Shown in pieces: positions 1-7,830 of a stretch of 64,000 nucleotides of DNA; within the stretch, counting starts at the first letter, position 1; every line of letters begins with the position of its first letter. The notes under the pieces are model-generated. The model ran no database searches and was not told the origin of the DNA. It worked only from the letters and a program-made list of their open reading frames with translations. Position numbers and translations under genes: made by a program. Source of the DNA: a virus; IMG/VR virus record IMGVR_UViG_3300045972_000807, positions 107,757 to 171,756 of that record. One strand, written 5' to 3'.

Positions 1-1
1 G

Positions 2-394
2 GCGCAGTACGAGTGGGATAAAATCCAGATTGCCAAAGGCTTTGCCGAGGCCCGCAACAAGCTGTTACGCATTCCCTTATACCGGGATGCCCTGTGGGAA
101 GCACCTCGTTTTAGGGGTAACCTTAAGAGTCTCTTGGACGAAATACGCTCTCCGGTATCCTCAGCTAGGGGAGCTACGATAAGTGCCGTTGTGGGTGGTA
201 CCGGCGGAGGCGGTGGTGGTGCCGCACAAAAGCTACCAATGGGCCAACTTCCCACAAAGTACATGCGCCGAAGTGCGACACAAGCGGAGAGGCCTGAGCT
301 TACACCTACTCAAGTTTGGGAACTGTCAGTGGACAATCCTAACTCTTCGGTATCAAAATTCCTCAGAGTGTTCGGTAAACATCATGGCACTTGA
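2..394 (+). CDS. C-terminal part of an unrecognised phage protein
   Basis: The frame is open from the first bases of the window to a TGA at 392-394, giving the last 130 residues of a protein whose start lies upstream. The visible part is polar and basic and contains a run of glycines (GGTGGGGGGAA) that looks like a flexible linker. No catalytic motif is visible. The end overlaps the start of the helicase gene by 11 nt, so the two are probably translationally coupled and in one operon. Function unknown. Confidence 0.6.
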   Translation, partial: AQYEWDKIQIAKGFAEARNKLLRIPLYRDALWEAPRFRGNLKSLLDEIRSPVSSARGATISAVVGGTGGGGGGAAQKLPMGQLPTKYMRRSATQAERPELTPTQVWELSVDNPNSSVSKFLRVFGKHHGT

Positions 395-2075
395 TCTAGA
401 TGACGTAGTACCTCCGGTTAACAAGGCAAAGAAGAAACCGGAGGGAGTCTCATTTAACTTTGATTTGCCTGCAGCACCAACAGCAGCTTCTATAATCGCA
501 GGTACCAATACGCAAGGTCTGCCCAAGATCATTCAGGCTCTCTACTCAGGCACATCTGTAAACCCCTTGCCCAAGAAGCTTACCGAGGATGCTTGGGCTG
601 ACCTAATAGACGCCTTTAGTCACCCTAAGGAAAACCTTAGTGTCATTCAGAAAGTTCTGAGTGCTAACCTTACCAAGGGTCAAAGAGCCGCGTTTAACTA
701 CATGGCTGACTTTGTGCTGGACAGAAGCCCCAACAGGTTCTTTAGTCTTCAAGGTTACGCGGGTACAGGTAAGAGCTACATCGTACGCAGGTTAGTTATG
801 TTCTGCGACTTGGTAGGCGTTGAATGGCTATTGACTGCCCCGACCAATAAAGCCACAAAAGTCCTAACCTCGTCTATTCCTGGGATAGATAAAGGCAAGT
901 GCAAGACGATCTACTCAGCACTCAAGCTGACAATGAGCACGGACGAGGATCAACAGGTCCTCGTAGACATGGCTCAGGACAACTACTCCTCTCTGGACAT
1001 TCGCAGCGGTTCACTGCTGTGTATTGACGAGGCCAGCATGCTTAACGGCATGGTAACCCAGAAGGTTAAGCAGTGTGCACAAGACTTGAACCTACGCGTT
1101 CTTTTGATTGGTGACCCCGACCAGTTGAGGCCTGTCGGCGAGGCTAGAAGTTCAGCGTGGGACCTCTCAATTGTCGAGACACGCATCGACAATGCCCAAC
1201 AGAACCTTGTTAGGCACGTTAAGCTCCTTGAGGTTAAGCGTTTTGAGAACGAGCTACTAGACTTAAGCGTCCGTATTCGTGCTTGTATCCGGAAAGGCAA
1301 ACTTCCTCCAGGTGGGCCATCTGACTTGTTCCTGCATGTACCTGAAGAGGTCGAGGTATTCAAAGACAAAGCCACATTTGAGGCGCACATCCTACAATTG
1401 AAGACCCCTGAGGACTTCAAGGACGTTAAGGTAATTGCTTGGCGAAACCGAACGGTAGAACACTACAACGATATAATCCGTAAGAACATTGGGTTCAACG
1501 ATGAGTATAACGTGGGTGACCTTCTTATGCTTGCCCAGCCTAAGCTCCAGAAGGTTAACTACCGAAGGAGCGTAATCATTGCCAACATCGACGAAGAGGT
1601 TGTGGTGCAGGTAGTGGCACAAAAGAGCATGAAGCCTCAGTCCATGTTCTTCCCCAACCTGCCTATGATCGACTATTGGGAACTGACTACACAGACAACG
1701 GACTTTCAAGACAAGCCTACCCAGATAGTTGTCAACATGCCTCTATTGGAAGATCATGGCCTTGAAGATGCTTTACAGCAAATGGCTACAGCGGCCAAGC
1801 GGGTTAAGCAGCAGAGCTTCAGCGACAAGGCCAACTCAAGGCGCTTAAGGGAAGAAGCGTCTCAACGGTGGAAAGAGTATTGGTCTCTCCGTGAGGAGTT
1901 TACGCTAGTACGGTTCGCCTATGCTTTCACGGCGCACAGGGCGCAAGGTAGCAGTATCAACAAGGTTTACGTTGACGTTAGAGACATCTTGGCTAACCCT
2001 GACCCAGACGAAAAGTTGGAATGCCTTTACGTTGCGGATACCCGGGCAAGAACCACTATGAGGGTGCTGATATGA
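384..2075 (+). CDS. Dda/RecD-like SF1 DNA helicase
   Basis: 563-residue superfamily 1 helicase, probably a 5'-3' DNA helicase like T4 Dda acting in phage replication or recombination. Visible motifs in order: Walker A GYAGTGKS at about residues 124-131, Walker B LLCIDEAS at about 211-218, motif III GDPDQLRPVGE at about 243-253, and near the C-terminus FTAHRAQGSS and YVADTRAR, which match motifs V and VI of the RecD/Dda group. The ATG at 384 is chosen over an upstream in-frame start at 183 because it overlaps the previous stop and because the upstream part would lie wholly within the preceding gene. Family membership is clear; the exact role is inferred. Confidence 0.92.
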   Translation: MALDLDDVVPPVNKAKKKPEGVSFNFDLPAAPTAASIIAGTNTQGLPKIIQALYSGTSVNPLPKKLTEDAWADLIDAFSHPKENLSVIQKVLSANLTKGQRAAFNYMADFVLDRSPNRFFSLQGYAGTGKSYIVRRLVMFCDLVGVEWLLTAPTNKATKVLTSSIPGIDKGKCKTIYSALKLTMSTDEDQQVLVDMAQDNYSSLDIRSGSLLCIDEASMLNGMVTQKVKQCAQDLNLRVLLIGDPDQLRPVGEARSSAWDLSIVETRIDNAQQNLVRHVKLLEVKRFENELLDLSVRIRACIRKGKLPPGGPSDLFLHVPEEVEVFKDKATFEAHILQLKTPEDFKDVKVIAWRNRTVEHYNDIIRKNIGFNDEYNVGDLLMLAQPKLQKVNYRRSVIIANIDEEVVVQVVAQKSMKPQSMFFPNLPMIDYWELTTQTTDFQDKPTQIVVNMPLLEDHGLEDALQQMATAAKRVKQQSFSDKANSRRLREEASQRWKEYWSLREEFTLVRFAYAFTAHRAQGSSINKVYVDVRDILANPDPDEKLECLYVADTRARTTMRVLI

Positions 2076-2347
2076 TGTTCGCAAACCCAATGCAAGCGGC
2101 CTATGAAAATATGGGCTGCAAGATCATCGTAACCCAAGATCAACCAAAAATGGTTCTGTCGGATGACTGTCCGGTTACACCAGAGTTCAGAGCGGAGATA
2201 AACTTATGGATGCTTGGGTTCTTTGGTATGTCTAATCTCATAGAAGACGGTCAGGCAAAGAAGGTCGGGAATACTCTTATGATGAATCCTCGAACATACC
2301 TAGCGTTTAAAGAGTCGGTTAAAGCCAGGCTACCAAAGCATTACTAG
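2072..2347 (+). CDS. hypothetical protein, 91 aa
   Basis: Not recognised. The ATG at 2072 overlaps the helicase stop (ATGA arrangement), with an AGGGTG Shine-Dalgarno-like sequence about 6-11 nt upstream, so translation is probably coupled to the helicase. The product is soluble, with a Met/Phe-rich middle segment (MLGFFGM) and a basic end. A second ATG follows directly at 2075. Confidence 0.6.
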   Translation: MMFANPMQAAYENMGCKIIVTQDQPKMVLSDDCPVTPEFRAEINLWMLGFFGMSNLIEDGQAKKVGNTLMMNPRTYLAFKESVKARLPKHY

Positions 2348-2356
2348 GAAACGGCC

Positions 2357-2584
2357 ATGATGAAACCAAGCATGCTAATGAACATGACCGACTCTGAGCT
2401 ACTGGTGGAGCTCGACAACATCAAGCACAAGAGTCCAGTGATCTTTGAACTGTACCTGCGATTAAAGAGTTTTGAGGAACACTTTGACAATGGTGAAGAG
2501 GTTGATTTAACTCCTAAACCAAAAAAGATACGGCACACGCAATGTCCTGTGTGCTTGGCGCATATCGAAATGGAGGAGCAATAA
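2357..2584 (+). CDS. small protein with C-terminal CxxC, 75 aa
   Basis: Not recognised. A helical, acidic N-terminal two thirds is followed by a Lys/Pro linker and TQCPVCLAHIEME at the end, a single CxxC pair that could bind zinc as a dimer. It lies 9 nt after the previous gene and 1 nt before the next ORF, in a run of same-strand small genes. Confidence 0.6.
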   Translation: MMKPSMLMNMTDSELLVELDNIKHKSPVIFELYLRLKSFEEHFDNGEEVDLTPKPKKIRHTQCPVCLAHIEMEEQ

Positions 2585-2585
2585 A

Positions 2586-2729
2586 ATGCTAGTTGAGATA
2601 CTTTCACATCGGCCTTGGTGGGCTCCCTACGCTGTTATGGTCTCAGGATTTGTCTACCTGTTCTGCGTCGTACACCTAGTAATTGACTACTGTAAGGACA
2701 GAAAGGAACAAGCAGATGGCCAATCCTAA
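2586..2729 (+). CDS. small single-span membrane protein, 47 aa
   Basis: Unrecognised short ORF. Residues about 13-34 (AVMVSGFVYLFCVVHLVI) form one hydrophobic span followed by a charged tail (CKDRKEQADGQS). The ATG follows the previous stop after one base and the end overlaps the next gene by 14 nt, so both neighbours support a real coupled gene. Probably inner-membrane; function unknown. Confidence 0.55.
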   Translation: MLVEILSHRPWWAPYAVMVSGFVYLFCVVHLVIDYCKDRKEQADGQS

Positions 2730-2937
2730 ATGGATACACGTTACTGAAGATAACCTTCACATCATAGCTAGTAGATGCGACTTCACCTACCCTCACAGTA
2801 CCGAGGACTCGGCTGGCAAAAAGGATGAAAAGCGGTCTGAAGCTATCGGACACCGTGACGGCGACATCGTGATTACTAGCAAGATGGGTTGGCTTGACAT
2901 GGCTGACTTCCGAGTTATGCTGGATTGGAAAGACTAG
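2716..2937 (+). CDS. hypothetical protein, 73 aa
   Basis: Not recognised. The start at 2716 is chosen because AGGA lies about 9 nt upstream and because the longer form from 2683 would overlap the membrane ORF further. Charged and soluble, with an HRDGDIVI stretch in the C-terminal half. Confidence 0.6.
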   Translation: MANPKWIHVTEDNLHIIASRCDFTYPHSTEDSAGKKDEKRSEAIGHRDGDIVITSKMGWLDMADFRVMLDWKD

Positions 2938-2940
2938 AAC

Positions 2941-3078
2941 ATGCTTGAATTTATTCTAACTTTACCTGCCTGGGCTTTCGGTGTAAGTATCTCAGTCGTA
3001 TCCTTTTGGGTTCTCTCAATTGGGATCCTTATCTACAGTGTGCTAACGGCACCCGATGCGCCCAACGATCAGGAATGA
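2941..3078 (+). CDS. small single-span membrane protein, 45 aa
   Basis: Unrecognised short ORF. It is almost entirely hydrophobic from residue 2 to 37 (Trp, Phe, Val, Ile rich) with an acidic end (APDAPNDQE), so a single transmembrane segment with a short soluble tail is expected. It starts 3 nt after the previous stop and ends 6 nt before the next start, fitting the operon. Confidence 0.5.
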   Translation: MLEFILTLPAWAFGVSISVVSFWVLSIGILIYSVLTAPDAPNDQE

Positions 3079-3084
3079 CCTTGT

Positions 3085-3561
3085 ATGCCTAACTTAGCCA
3101 GCCGAATAAAGGGTCCAGTAGACTGGGCATTTGGTTTAGTTCCTGCTGAAGGATATCCCAGCGACATACTAAAAGACAATACTATCTTTAGGTGCTGTAA
3201 CTGCTGCGGAGAGATTCAAAAAAAGACAGTTTGGTTCTCCTACAGTGGAGTCCGTAAAGACTACTCGCACACCTGCAGAAGTTGCTGTAGTTTTATATCT
3301 CTGCTTAGCCACGAGATGGCTAAAGACGAGGAGGTTAGACCAAAGCGAATCCGAGGGCCCAACAAACTCAAACCTGCTGAAACCTTATGGGAAGCATGGA
3401 ACACCACTTGGTGCCTATACAAGAAAAGAAAACTTAAAGAGGACAACCTAACATGGCTGAAAACACAGAGCAGAAAAAAGAACCTGTCGATGCAGCAGAA
3501 CGCTACGCCAAGCTTGCCGCAGACAATCGGTACCTCACCTTCCTGCTCAAATGCTACGTAG
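3085..3561 (+). CDS. cysteine-rich zinc-binding-type protein, 158 aa
   Basis: Not recognised. The N-terminal half has two paired cysteine clusters, CCNCCG near residue 38 and CRSCC near residue 66, arranged like a zinc ribbon. A basic segment (RPKRIRGPNK) follows. The last 36 codons overlap the start of the next gene by 109 nt, unusually long for this genome, and that tail is low-complexity. The original stop may have been lost, or the overlap may be real. Confidence 0.55.
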   Translation: MPNLASRIKGPVDWAFGLVPAEGYPSDILKDNTIFRCCNCCGEIQKKTVWFSYSGVRKDYSHTCRSCCSFISLLSHEMAKDEEVRPKRIRGPNKLKPAETLWEAWNTTWCLYKKRKLKEDNLTWLKTQSRKKNLSMQQNATPSLPQTIGTSPSCSNAT

Positions 3562-3752
3562 AGCATCATACGGGCGAAATAAAACTTAACAACGATCTTT
3601 TGGGGAGCTTAACGATTAATGCTAAGCACATGGTTGATCTAGGCAAACCAAAAAGCCCTGAATGCCGCCATCAAAAGACTAAGTGGAATATTCAGTTTAC
3701 ATCGGGTACATGCCAAGACTGCGGTAAACATCTTGAAGCCTCTGATTACTAG
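3453..3752 (+). CDS. hypothetical protein with C-terminal zinc-finger-like cysteines, 99 aa
   Basis: Not recognised. Begins with a charged helix (TEQKKEPVDAAERYAKLA). Near the end a Cys/His pattern (ECRHQK ... GTCQDCGKH) resembles a small zinc knuckle. The start has GAGG about 10 nt upstream. It overlaps the 3' end of the preceding cysteine-rich gene in another frame. Confidence 0.6.
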   Translation: MAENTEQKKEPVDAAERYAKLAADNRYLTFLLKCYVEHHTGEIKLNNDLLGSLTINAKHMVDLGKPKSPECRHQKTKWNIQFTSGTCQDCGKHLEASDY

Positions 3753-3765
3753 GGCCTAACCGTAG

Positions 3766-3791
3766 ATAGCAAACAATTTGAATGTTGCTAT
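3766..3791 (+). other. stem-loop in intergenic spacer
   Basis: ATAGCAAACA pairs with TGTTGCTAT across a 7-nt loop with one bulged A. No U-tract follows, so it is more likely an mRNA processing or stability element than an intrinsic terminator. It occupies most of the 63-nt spacer before the next gene. Confidence 0.35.
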
Positions 3792-3815
3792 TCACCCACC
3801 AACCTTAGGAATTTT

Positions 3816-4184
3816 ATGACACAGCAAGGCATTAAGCTAGGAAACAAGTCCATTGAGACTTACGCCAGTAAGCACGGCGCGGTAGACCAAAATGGCAAGG
3901 TTGTGTTTCCCAGCTGGGAAAACCTACGTTCGCTTTACAAAAATCTGGTAACAGACATCGTTAACGATTTCGTCGCTATGTCTGACCAGCAAGACGAGGC
4001 AGCCGATCCCAGTGTCGTAACTGACATCGAACCCAAGCCTTCTACGCCTAGCGACCAATACTACGGCCCTGCAATGGACGCAGCTATCGGTATCCTTCAC
4101 TCGCAGGGATACGAATACCAGATGACCGAAAATGGTCTGGCTTGGGTTGTTACGACGCCCAAAGAAAACACCTTGGTGCAATAG
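3816..4184 (+). CDS. hypothetical protein, 122 aa
   Basis: Not recognised. TAGGA lies 6 nt before the ATG. A basic N-terminal part is followed by an acidic Pro/Ser linker (residues about 60-80) and a small C-terminal domain (GPAMDAAIGILHSQGYEYQM). The stop overlaps a GTG start of the next gene (TAGTG). Confidence 0.6.
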   Translation: MTQQGIKLGNKSIETYASKHGAVDQNGKVVFPSWENLRSLYKNLVTDIVNDFVAMSDQQDEAADPSVVTDIEPKPSTPSDQYYGPAMDAAIGILHSQGYEYQMTENGLAWVVTTPKENTLVQ

Positions 4185-4402
4185 TGCTTACTGAGCAAGA
4201 CTCAGATGACTTAGAGGAACCTCGCATAGATTGGCAAGGCGCTCTAGGTCCAACGTTGATATTCAGCAAAGGTCGTAGGCAAGTGCTTAGTCGAGCAGAA
4301 CAGTTACATATAAAGCTGGGACTAATCGACATTGGGACGCTCGAGGCAAAGTACCGCATGTCTTTATTTGAGCGCGCTAAACTTTTTAATAAGGGTAGTT
4401 AA
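4184..4402 (+). CDS. hypothetical protein, 72 aa
   Basis: Not recognised. The GTG at 4184 is chosen because it overlaps the upstream stop by one base; no good ATG exists in frame. The product is soluble, with an acidic N-terminus and a basic C-terminus (SLFERAKLFNKGS). Confidence 0.5.
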   Translation: MLTEQDSDDLEEPRIDWQGALGPTLIFSKGRRQVLSRAEQLHIKLGLIDIGTLEAKYRMSLFERAKLFNKGS

Positions 4403-4408
4403 CCTATT

Positions 4409-4594
4409 ATGACTGAAGATTTCCGTAATAGCAAGAAATTTGTTAAATGGGAAGAGTTGCAGGAAGAATACGCCAAGCGACAGGAAAGCAAAGAAGCCTT
4501 AAGGAAAAAAGCTATTACCTACATATCGGCGGTATTAGTTTCTACCCTTGTCGCCTTGACCGCAGTTCTTATCTACAACTACACCCTACACTAA
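4409..4594 (+). CDS. small membrane protein with charged N-terminus, 61 aa
   Basis: Not recognised. Residues 1-35 form a highly charged helix (EELQEEYAKRQESKEALRKK) followed by one transmembrane segment (about residues 37-57) and a short tail. The layout suggests a bitopic inner-membrane protein with a cytoplasmic coiled region. Confidence 0.55.
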   Translation: MTEDFRNSKKFVKWEELQEEYAKRQESKEALRKKAITYISAVLVSTLVALTAVLIYNYTLH

Positions 4595-4612
4595 CACAAC
4601 ATAGGAACATAA

Positions 4613-5053
4613 ATGTTAGAAGCAGTACAAACTACCGAAGAAGACTTTGGTAACTCGCTTACCTTCCTTAACGCAACAGGCGACGTTACCATTACCTGGG
4701 ACGCAGAGAACGACGAGAAGATTAAAGCACTTGTCCGAGACAAGATGGCTAAGGGATACGTCTTCTTTACTCTCCGCAAGGTTGTTATCGAAGCCGTAAA
4801 GGTAAAGCGCAAGATCGGCGAAAAAGGCGTAGACACGATTACTAGCCTGGTAATCGAAGACGCCGAGTTTGATAAGCTGGTAAAGGACATGGACGACCGT
4901 GACCTTGCTACGCTTATGAAAGACCGTACGGCCCAGTTAGCCAAGCGTACAGGCAAGTCAAAAGAGTTCACCTCGATTGGCCGTGCCAAAGACGCCGACG
5001 AGGTTGTTAAGGGTAAGCAGGCACTAGCCGTAAGGCCAGTCGTCGGGGGCTAG
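4613..5053 (+). CDS. hypothetical protein, 146 aa
   Basis: Not recognised. AGGA lies 7 nt before the ATG. Soluble, with strong alternation of acidic and basic residues and a likely helical C-terminal half (DMDDRDLATLMKDRTAQLAK). Its stop is 1 nt before the next start. Confidence 0.65.
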   Translation: MLEAVQTTEEDFGNSLTFLNATGDVTITWDAENDEKIKALVRDKMAKGYVFFTLRKVVIEAVKVKRKIGEKGVDTITSLVIEDAEFDKLVKDMDDRDLATLMKDRTAQLAKRTGKSKEFTSIGRAKDADEVVKGKQALAVRPVVGG

Positions 5054-5054
5054 T

Positions 5055-5843
5055 ATGCCCATAGTGGTGTCGCCTCCGCCTGTACAAGGTACGGGGGCAA
5101 TCTACTGGCCTACTACTGCTACTGCTAACAATACAGGCATGTGGTACACAGGTAGCGGAACTGTGTACACCACACCCTCAACGGTTGGCACATTTTACAT
5201 CCCGCCTCAAATAATAACTACAACCGCGGCGACATCCACGCAGTTCATAAGCCTATGTACGCCAACCGGCACATCGCTTACTAGCTGGATTTACTATCCC
5301 GTAAGCTCAGATTGGACGCCTACACCTGAGCAGTTAGCGTCCGAAGCCAGGTACAAAAGAGAGCAAAAAAGACTTCATGCGATCAAGGTGGAACGTGCCA
5401 AAGGTTCCATCAAGAGAGCACTGAAGCTAATGGACAACGTGGGCTTTGGCAACGAGGTTAAAGTGTTCCTTGGTGGAAGTGCTGTTGAGGTATCACACCC
5501 CGATAGCATGTTCAAATTCCTTTTGTCCAAGAGCCGTTACTCAGGCTTGATTGACAAGACGATAAACATCAGCGGGCACATGATACCGTACAAGCTAGAG
5601 CTCTACACAAAGACAGACGTGCATGTGGCCGACCTTTGCGTCTACATGCAGGACACGCCTATCCTGGATCAGATACTCGCCCTCAGCATGTTTATCAAGT
5701 CTGGCGACGAGGATTATATCCTGGAAAAAGCAAACTGGACAATTAAAGACAAAGACCCCGTGCTAAGGCAGGCGATTCTCTTGGAGAAGCCCTGTCTTAG
5801 CAACAAACTAAAACGAATTCCCTACAACCACCACCGACCTTAA
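5055..5843 (+). CDS. hypothetical protein with Pro/Thr-rich N-terminus, 262 aa
   Basis: Not recognised. The first 95 residues are rich in Thr, Pro, Tyr and Ser (low-complexity, virion- or surface-like). Residues about 100-130 form a basic helix (ARYKREQKRLHAIKVERAKG), and the rest is a globular domain. A GGGGG stretch 5-9 nt upstream serves as the ribosome site. Spacing to the upstream gene is 1 nt. The two-part composition suggests a structural or binding role, but there is no family match. Confidence 0.6.
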   Translation: MPIVVSPPPVQGTGAIYWPTTATANNTGMWYTGSGTVYTTPSTVGTFYIPPQIITTTAATSTQFISLCTPTGTSLTSWIYYPVSSDWTPTPEQLASEARYKREQKRLHAIKVERAKGSIKRALKLMDNVGFGNEVKVFLGGSAVEVSHPDSMFKFLLSKSRYSGLIDKTINISGHMIPYKLELYTKTDVHVADLCVYMQDTPILDQILALSMFIKSGDEDYILEKANWTIKDKDPVLRQAILLEKPCLSNKLKRIPYNHHRP

Positions 5844-5863
5844 CTTTTCACTAGGAGCCTCCC

Positions 5864-6355
5864 ATGAACGATACCAACAGCGCAGCAAACTATACGCCCA
5901 TCCATAGCCTGGATTCCACCCCAGCCACTCTGGACGATTTCAAAGCCATCCCGTTGGCCGAGTACAACCAGTTCGTAAACGGCTACGCTCAGCAAGTTCT
6001 GGCCTTCATGGCCCTGGCCGACCAAGTGTCTGACAGCCAGTTCTCTGACAGCAACATTCCATCGCACGTCCGCATCGTTGTTCCTTCCCTCAACATCGAC
6101 CTGCACCTGCCGCTCAAGCTGGAAATCAATACCGTTGCAGACACCATCACCAGCTCCATTATGACCGCCAAGGTGTCGGCCGCCACGGTGCGCCTTTCCA
6201 CCGCAATCTCAGCGGCTATTCAAGCTGCCAAATCCGCAATTGACGCGGCCAATGACGCTGCGGCTTCTGAAGCGCGAAGCGTTGCCGAAGCCCAAGAAGC
6301 CGCGCCGTTACCCACGATTGCCGAGCAAATCTCGGACACAACTTCCGCAGTATAA
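5864..6355 (+). CDS. hypothetical protein with Ala-rich C-terminus, 163 aa
   Basis: Not recognised. AGGAG lies 6 nt before the ATG. The C-terminal third (from about residue 105) is an Ala/Ser-rich helix with Glu and Arg spaced as in coiled coils. Third codon positions are richer in C and G than in its neighbours, as in the capsid genes, which may reflect high expression. Confidence 0.6.
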   Translation: MNDTNSAANYTPIHSLDSTPATLDDFKAIPLAEYNQFVNGYAQQVLAFMALADQVSDSQFSDSNIPSHVRIVVPSLNIDLHLPLKLEINTVADTITSSIMTAKVSAATVRLSTAISAAIQAAKSAIDAANDAAASEARSVAEAQEAAPLPTIAEQISDTTSAV

Positions 6356-6362
6356 CTAAAGG

Positions 6363-6387
6363 ACAGGGTGGTCAGGAGCCACCCTGT
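6363..6387 (+). promoter_or_regulatory. stem-loop carrying the SD of the acyl carrier protein gene
   Basis: ACAGGGTGG pairs with CCACCCTGT (9 bp) around a short loop that contains AGGAG (6374-6378). This is the only Shine-Dalgarno-like sequence before the ATG at 6393 and it is 14 nt away, farther than usual. The fold may control translation of the next gene or act as a weak attenuator. Confidence 0.55.
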
Positions 6388-6392
6388 TTACT

Positions 6393-6650
6393 ATGACCAC
6401 AACACGCACACCCAAAACACAAGCTGAGATCCAAGAGTATCTTTTCAAATACGTTAAGGACAACATAGGTTTCTCTGGCGAGATCGACATTAACGCCCCG
6501 CTGGCAGACCAAGGCTTCGATAGCCTCGACAGCATCGAGCTGGTCATGGACCTTGAGGACGTGTACCTGATTGAAATAGCCGACGAGGTAGCCGAGAAAT
6601 GGACTACCTTGGCCGACGTTATTCTGTCTGTAGTAGCCTTGACAAAATAA
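6393..6650 (+). CDS. acpP-like: phage acyl carrier protein
   Basis: 85-residue acidic four-helix carrier protein. The sequence GFDSLDSIELVMDLED at residues 41-56 matches the conserved site at which a host phosphopantetheinyl transferase attaches 4'-phosphopantetheine, with Ser44 as the modified residue. Length and charge fit bacterial AcpP. No phage ketosynthase or acyltransferase is visible nearby, so it may be charged by host enzymes and divert fatty-acid or lipid intermediates, or bind host ACP partners. That role is inference. It follows an SD-containing hairpin and precedes a 136-residue unknown. Confidence 0.88.
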   Translation: MTTTRTPKTQAEIQEYLFKYVKDNIGFSGEIDINAPLADQGFDSLDSIELVMDLEDVYLIEIADEVAEKWTTLADVILSVVALTK

Positions 6651-6659
6651 GGAACAACA

Positions 6660-7070
6660 ATGTCTGACGAATCCTCCCAAGAACAAGAAGTTCTTTCTGA
6701 AGAACAGGAAAGTTCAAACGTGCTACCTACAGCTACGCCTTTTGCATCTGTCCGTGTGGACATGCTGGCCGATAGCCGAAGGCTGGAGAAGATTGCCAAG
6801 GTTGGCGAACAAACTGTATTCCCGCAGGACGTTGTCCGCATAGGTGAGTGGAAAGACTTGCCTAGCGAGTGGCCTGTCATACCGCATATCGTTCGAGGCC
6901 CAGCCCACTTCTGCGGCCCTAACCTCGTGGCTGTGCGCTTTGAGGACTCGGAAGGCTTTGTCTACTTCCCAATCCCTTCGGTAGTGGCAAACCTCTTGGG
7001 CGCAGCTTACGAAAAAGGCTCACGCACCGCGTTAGCTAACGCGCGTAAAGCGCTCGGACTCCGCCACTAG
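6660..7070 (+). CDS. hypothetical protein, 136 aa
   Basis: Not recognised. AAGGAA lies 7 nt before the ATG, 9 nt after the acyl carrier gene, so the two are co-transcribed. An acidic Glu/Ser/Gln N-terminal tail of about 22 residues precedes a globular domain with several Pro and aromatic residues (GPAHFCGPNLVAVRFED). It could be a partner of the carrier protein by position only. Confidence 0.6.
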   Translation: MSDESSQEQEVLSEEQESSNVLPTATPFASVRVDMLADSRRLEKIAKVGEQTVFPQDVVRIGEWKDLPSEWPVIPHIVRGPAHFCGPNLVAVRFEDSEGFVYFPIPSVVANLLGAAYEKGSRTALANARKALGLRH

Positions 7071-7080
7071 GACTTGAATC

Positions 7081-7488
7081 ATGCTTATCCACGGATACAC
7101 AGTCACACCTACTAACTGGAAACTGATATGGCCAGAGCCTGAAGTTACTCCGGAAGTCAATAAGGTTGAAGCCACCCCGGTTGCTACTGGGTTTTTATCC
7201 ACGTTCCTAAACCTGTTCCGTACCACACGAATGGGTGAAGTAGTTCCAGAGCAACCGCCTATACTACCTCAATTGGACTTGAACTCTGTGACCATCCAAT
7301 GCAGCGGTCTAGAGTTTGACACCATTGGAAAGCTGTACGACGTTATCGTCGAGGGTCACGCCTTCATCGGCATTTGGGCTATGTCTAAGAGTCCTGTGGA
7401 TTGGACTACCGGCCTTATGACCGTGGTGTGCAAGTGCTCTGACTACTTTGAGCTGTCTGAAGAAGAGCTGGAGCGAGTTTTGCCATGA
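7081..7488 (+). CDS. hypothetical protein, 135 aa
   Basis: Not recognised. A variable Pro-rich region (about residues 18-65) separates an N-terminal beta-like strand from a C-terminal domain rich in aromatic and acidic residues (DYFELSEEELERVLP). It overlaps the next start by 4 nt (ATGA). Confidence 0.55.
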   Translation: MLIHGYTVTPTNWKLIWPEPEVTPEVNKVEATPVATGFLSTFLNLFRTTRMGEVVPEQPPILPQLDLNSVTIQCSGLEFDTIGKLYDVIVEGHAFIGIWAMSKSPVDWTTGLMTVVCKCSDYFELSEEELERVLP

Positions 7489-7826
7489 ACACTGAACTCT
7501 TAGTATCCGTAGTCACCGCAGTGTCCATAATCTGTAGCTCACTGTTAACGGTTCTTGTGACCGTGTGGGCTACGCGCAGAGCCCGAAAAGACCACGCGCT
7601 CAAGATGTCCTTGATCCAAGCCTACAAGGACATACAAGCGTTTTACGCACTGGAGCAAGCGTACTGCGTAAGCATTGGTAACTCTCGAAACATAACGCCC
7701 GACGCCGTTAAACGTTACACTCGAAAGAAGTTACGCTTCAGCGGTAAGCCGAGTCCTTCCGAATCATCCACCCCTTCCCGCTTAGAACAAGCACTCTCCC
7801 GCCTCCTGCAAGAAACCAAGGACTAA
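7485..7826 (+). CDS. N-terminally anchored membrane protein, 113 aa
   Basis: Not recognised. Residues about 5-28 (LVSVVTAVSIICSSLLTVLVTV) form one transmembrane helix. A basic cytoplasmic-type stretch (ATRRARKDHALK) and a Ser/Pro-rich tail follow. It is translationally coupled to the upstream gene. The size resembles small phage membrane proteins, but there is no spanin lipobox or holin pattern. Confidence 0.55.
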   Translation: MNTELLVSVVTAVSIICSSLLTVLVTVWATRRARKDHALKMSLIQAYKDIQAFYALEQAYCVSIGNSRNITPDAVKRYTRKKLRFSGKPSPSESSTPSRLEQALSRLLQETKD

Positions 7827-7830
7827 CTAA

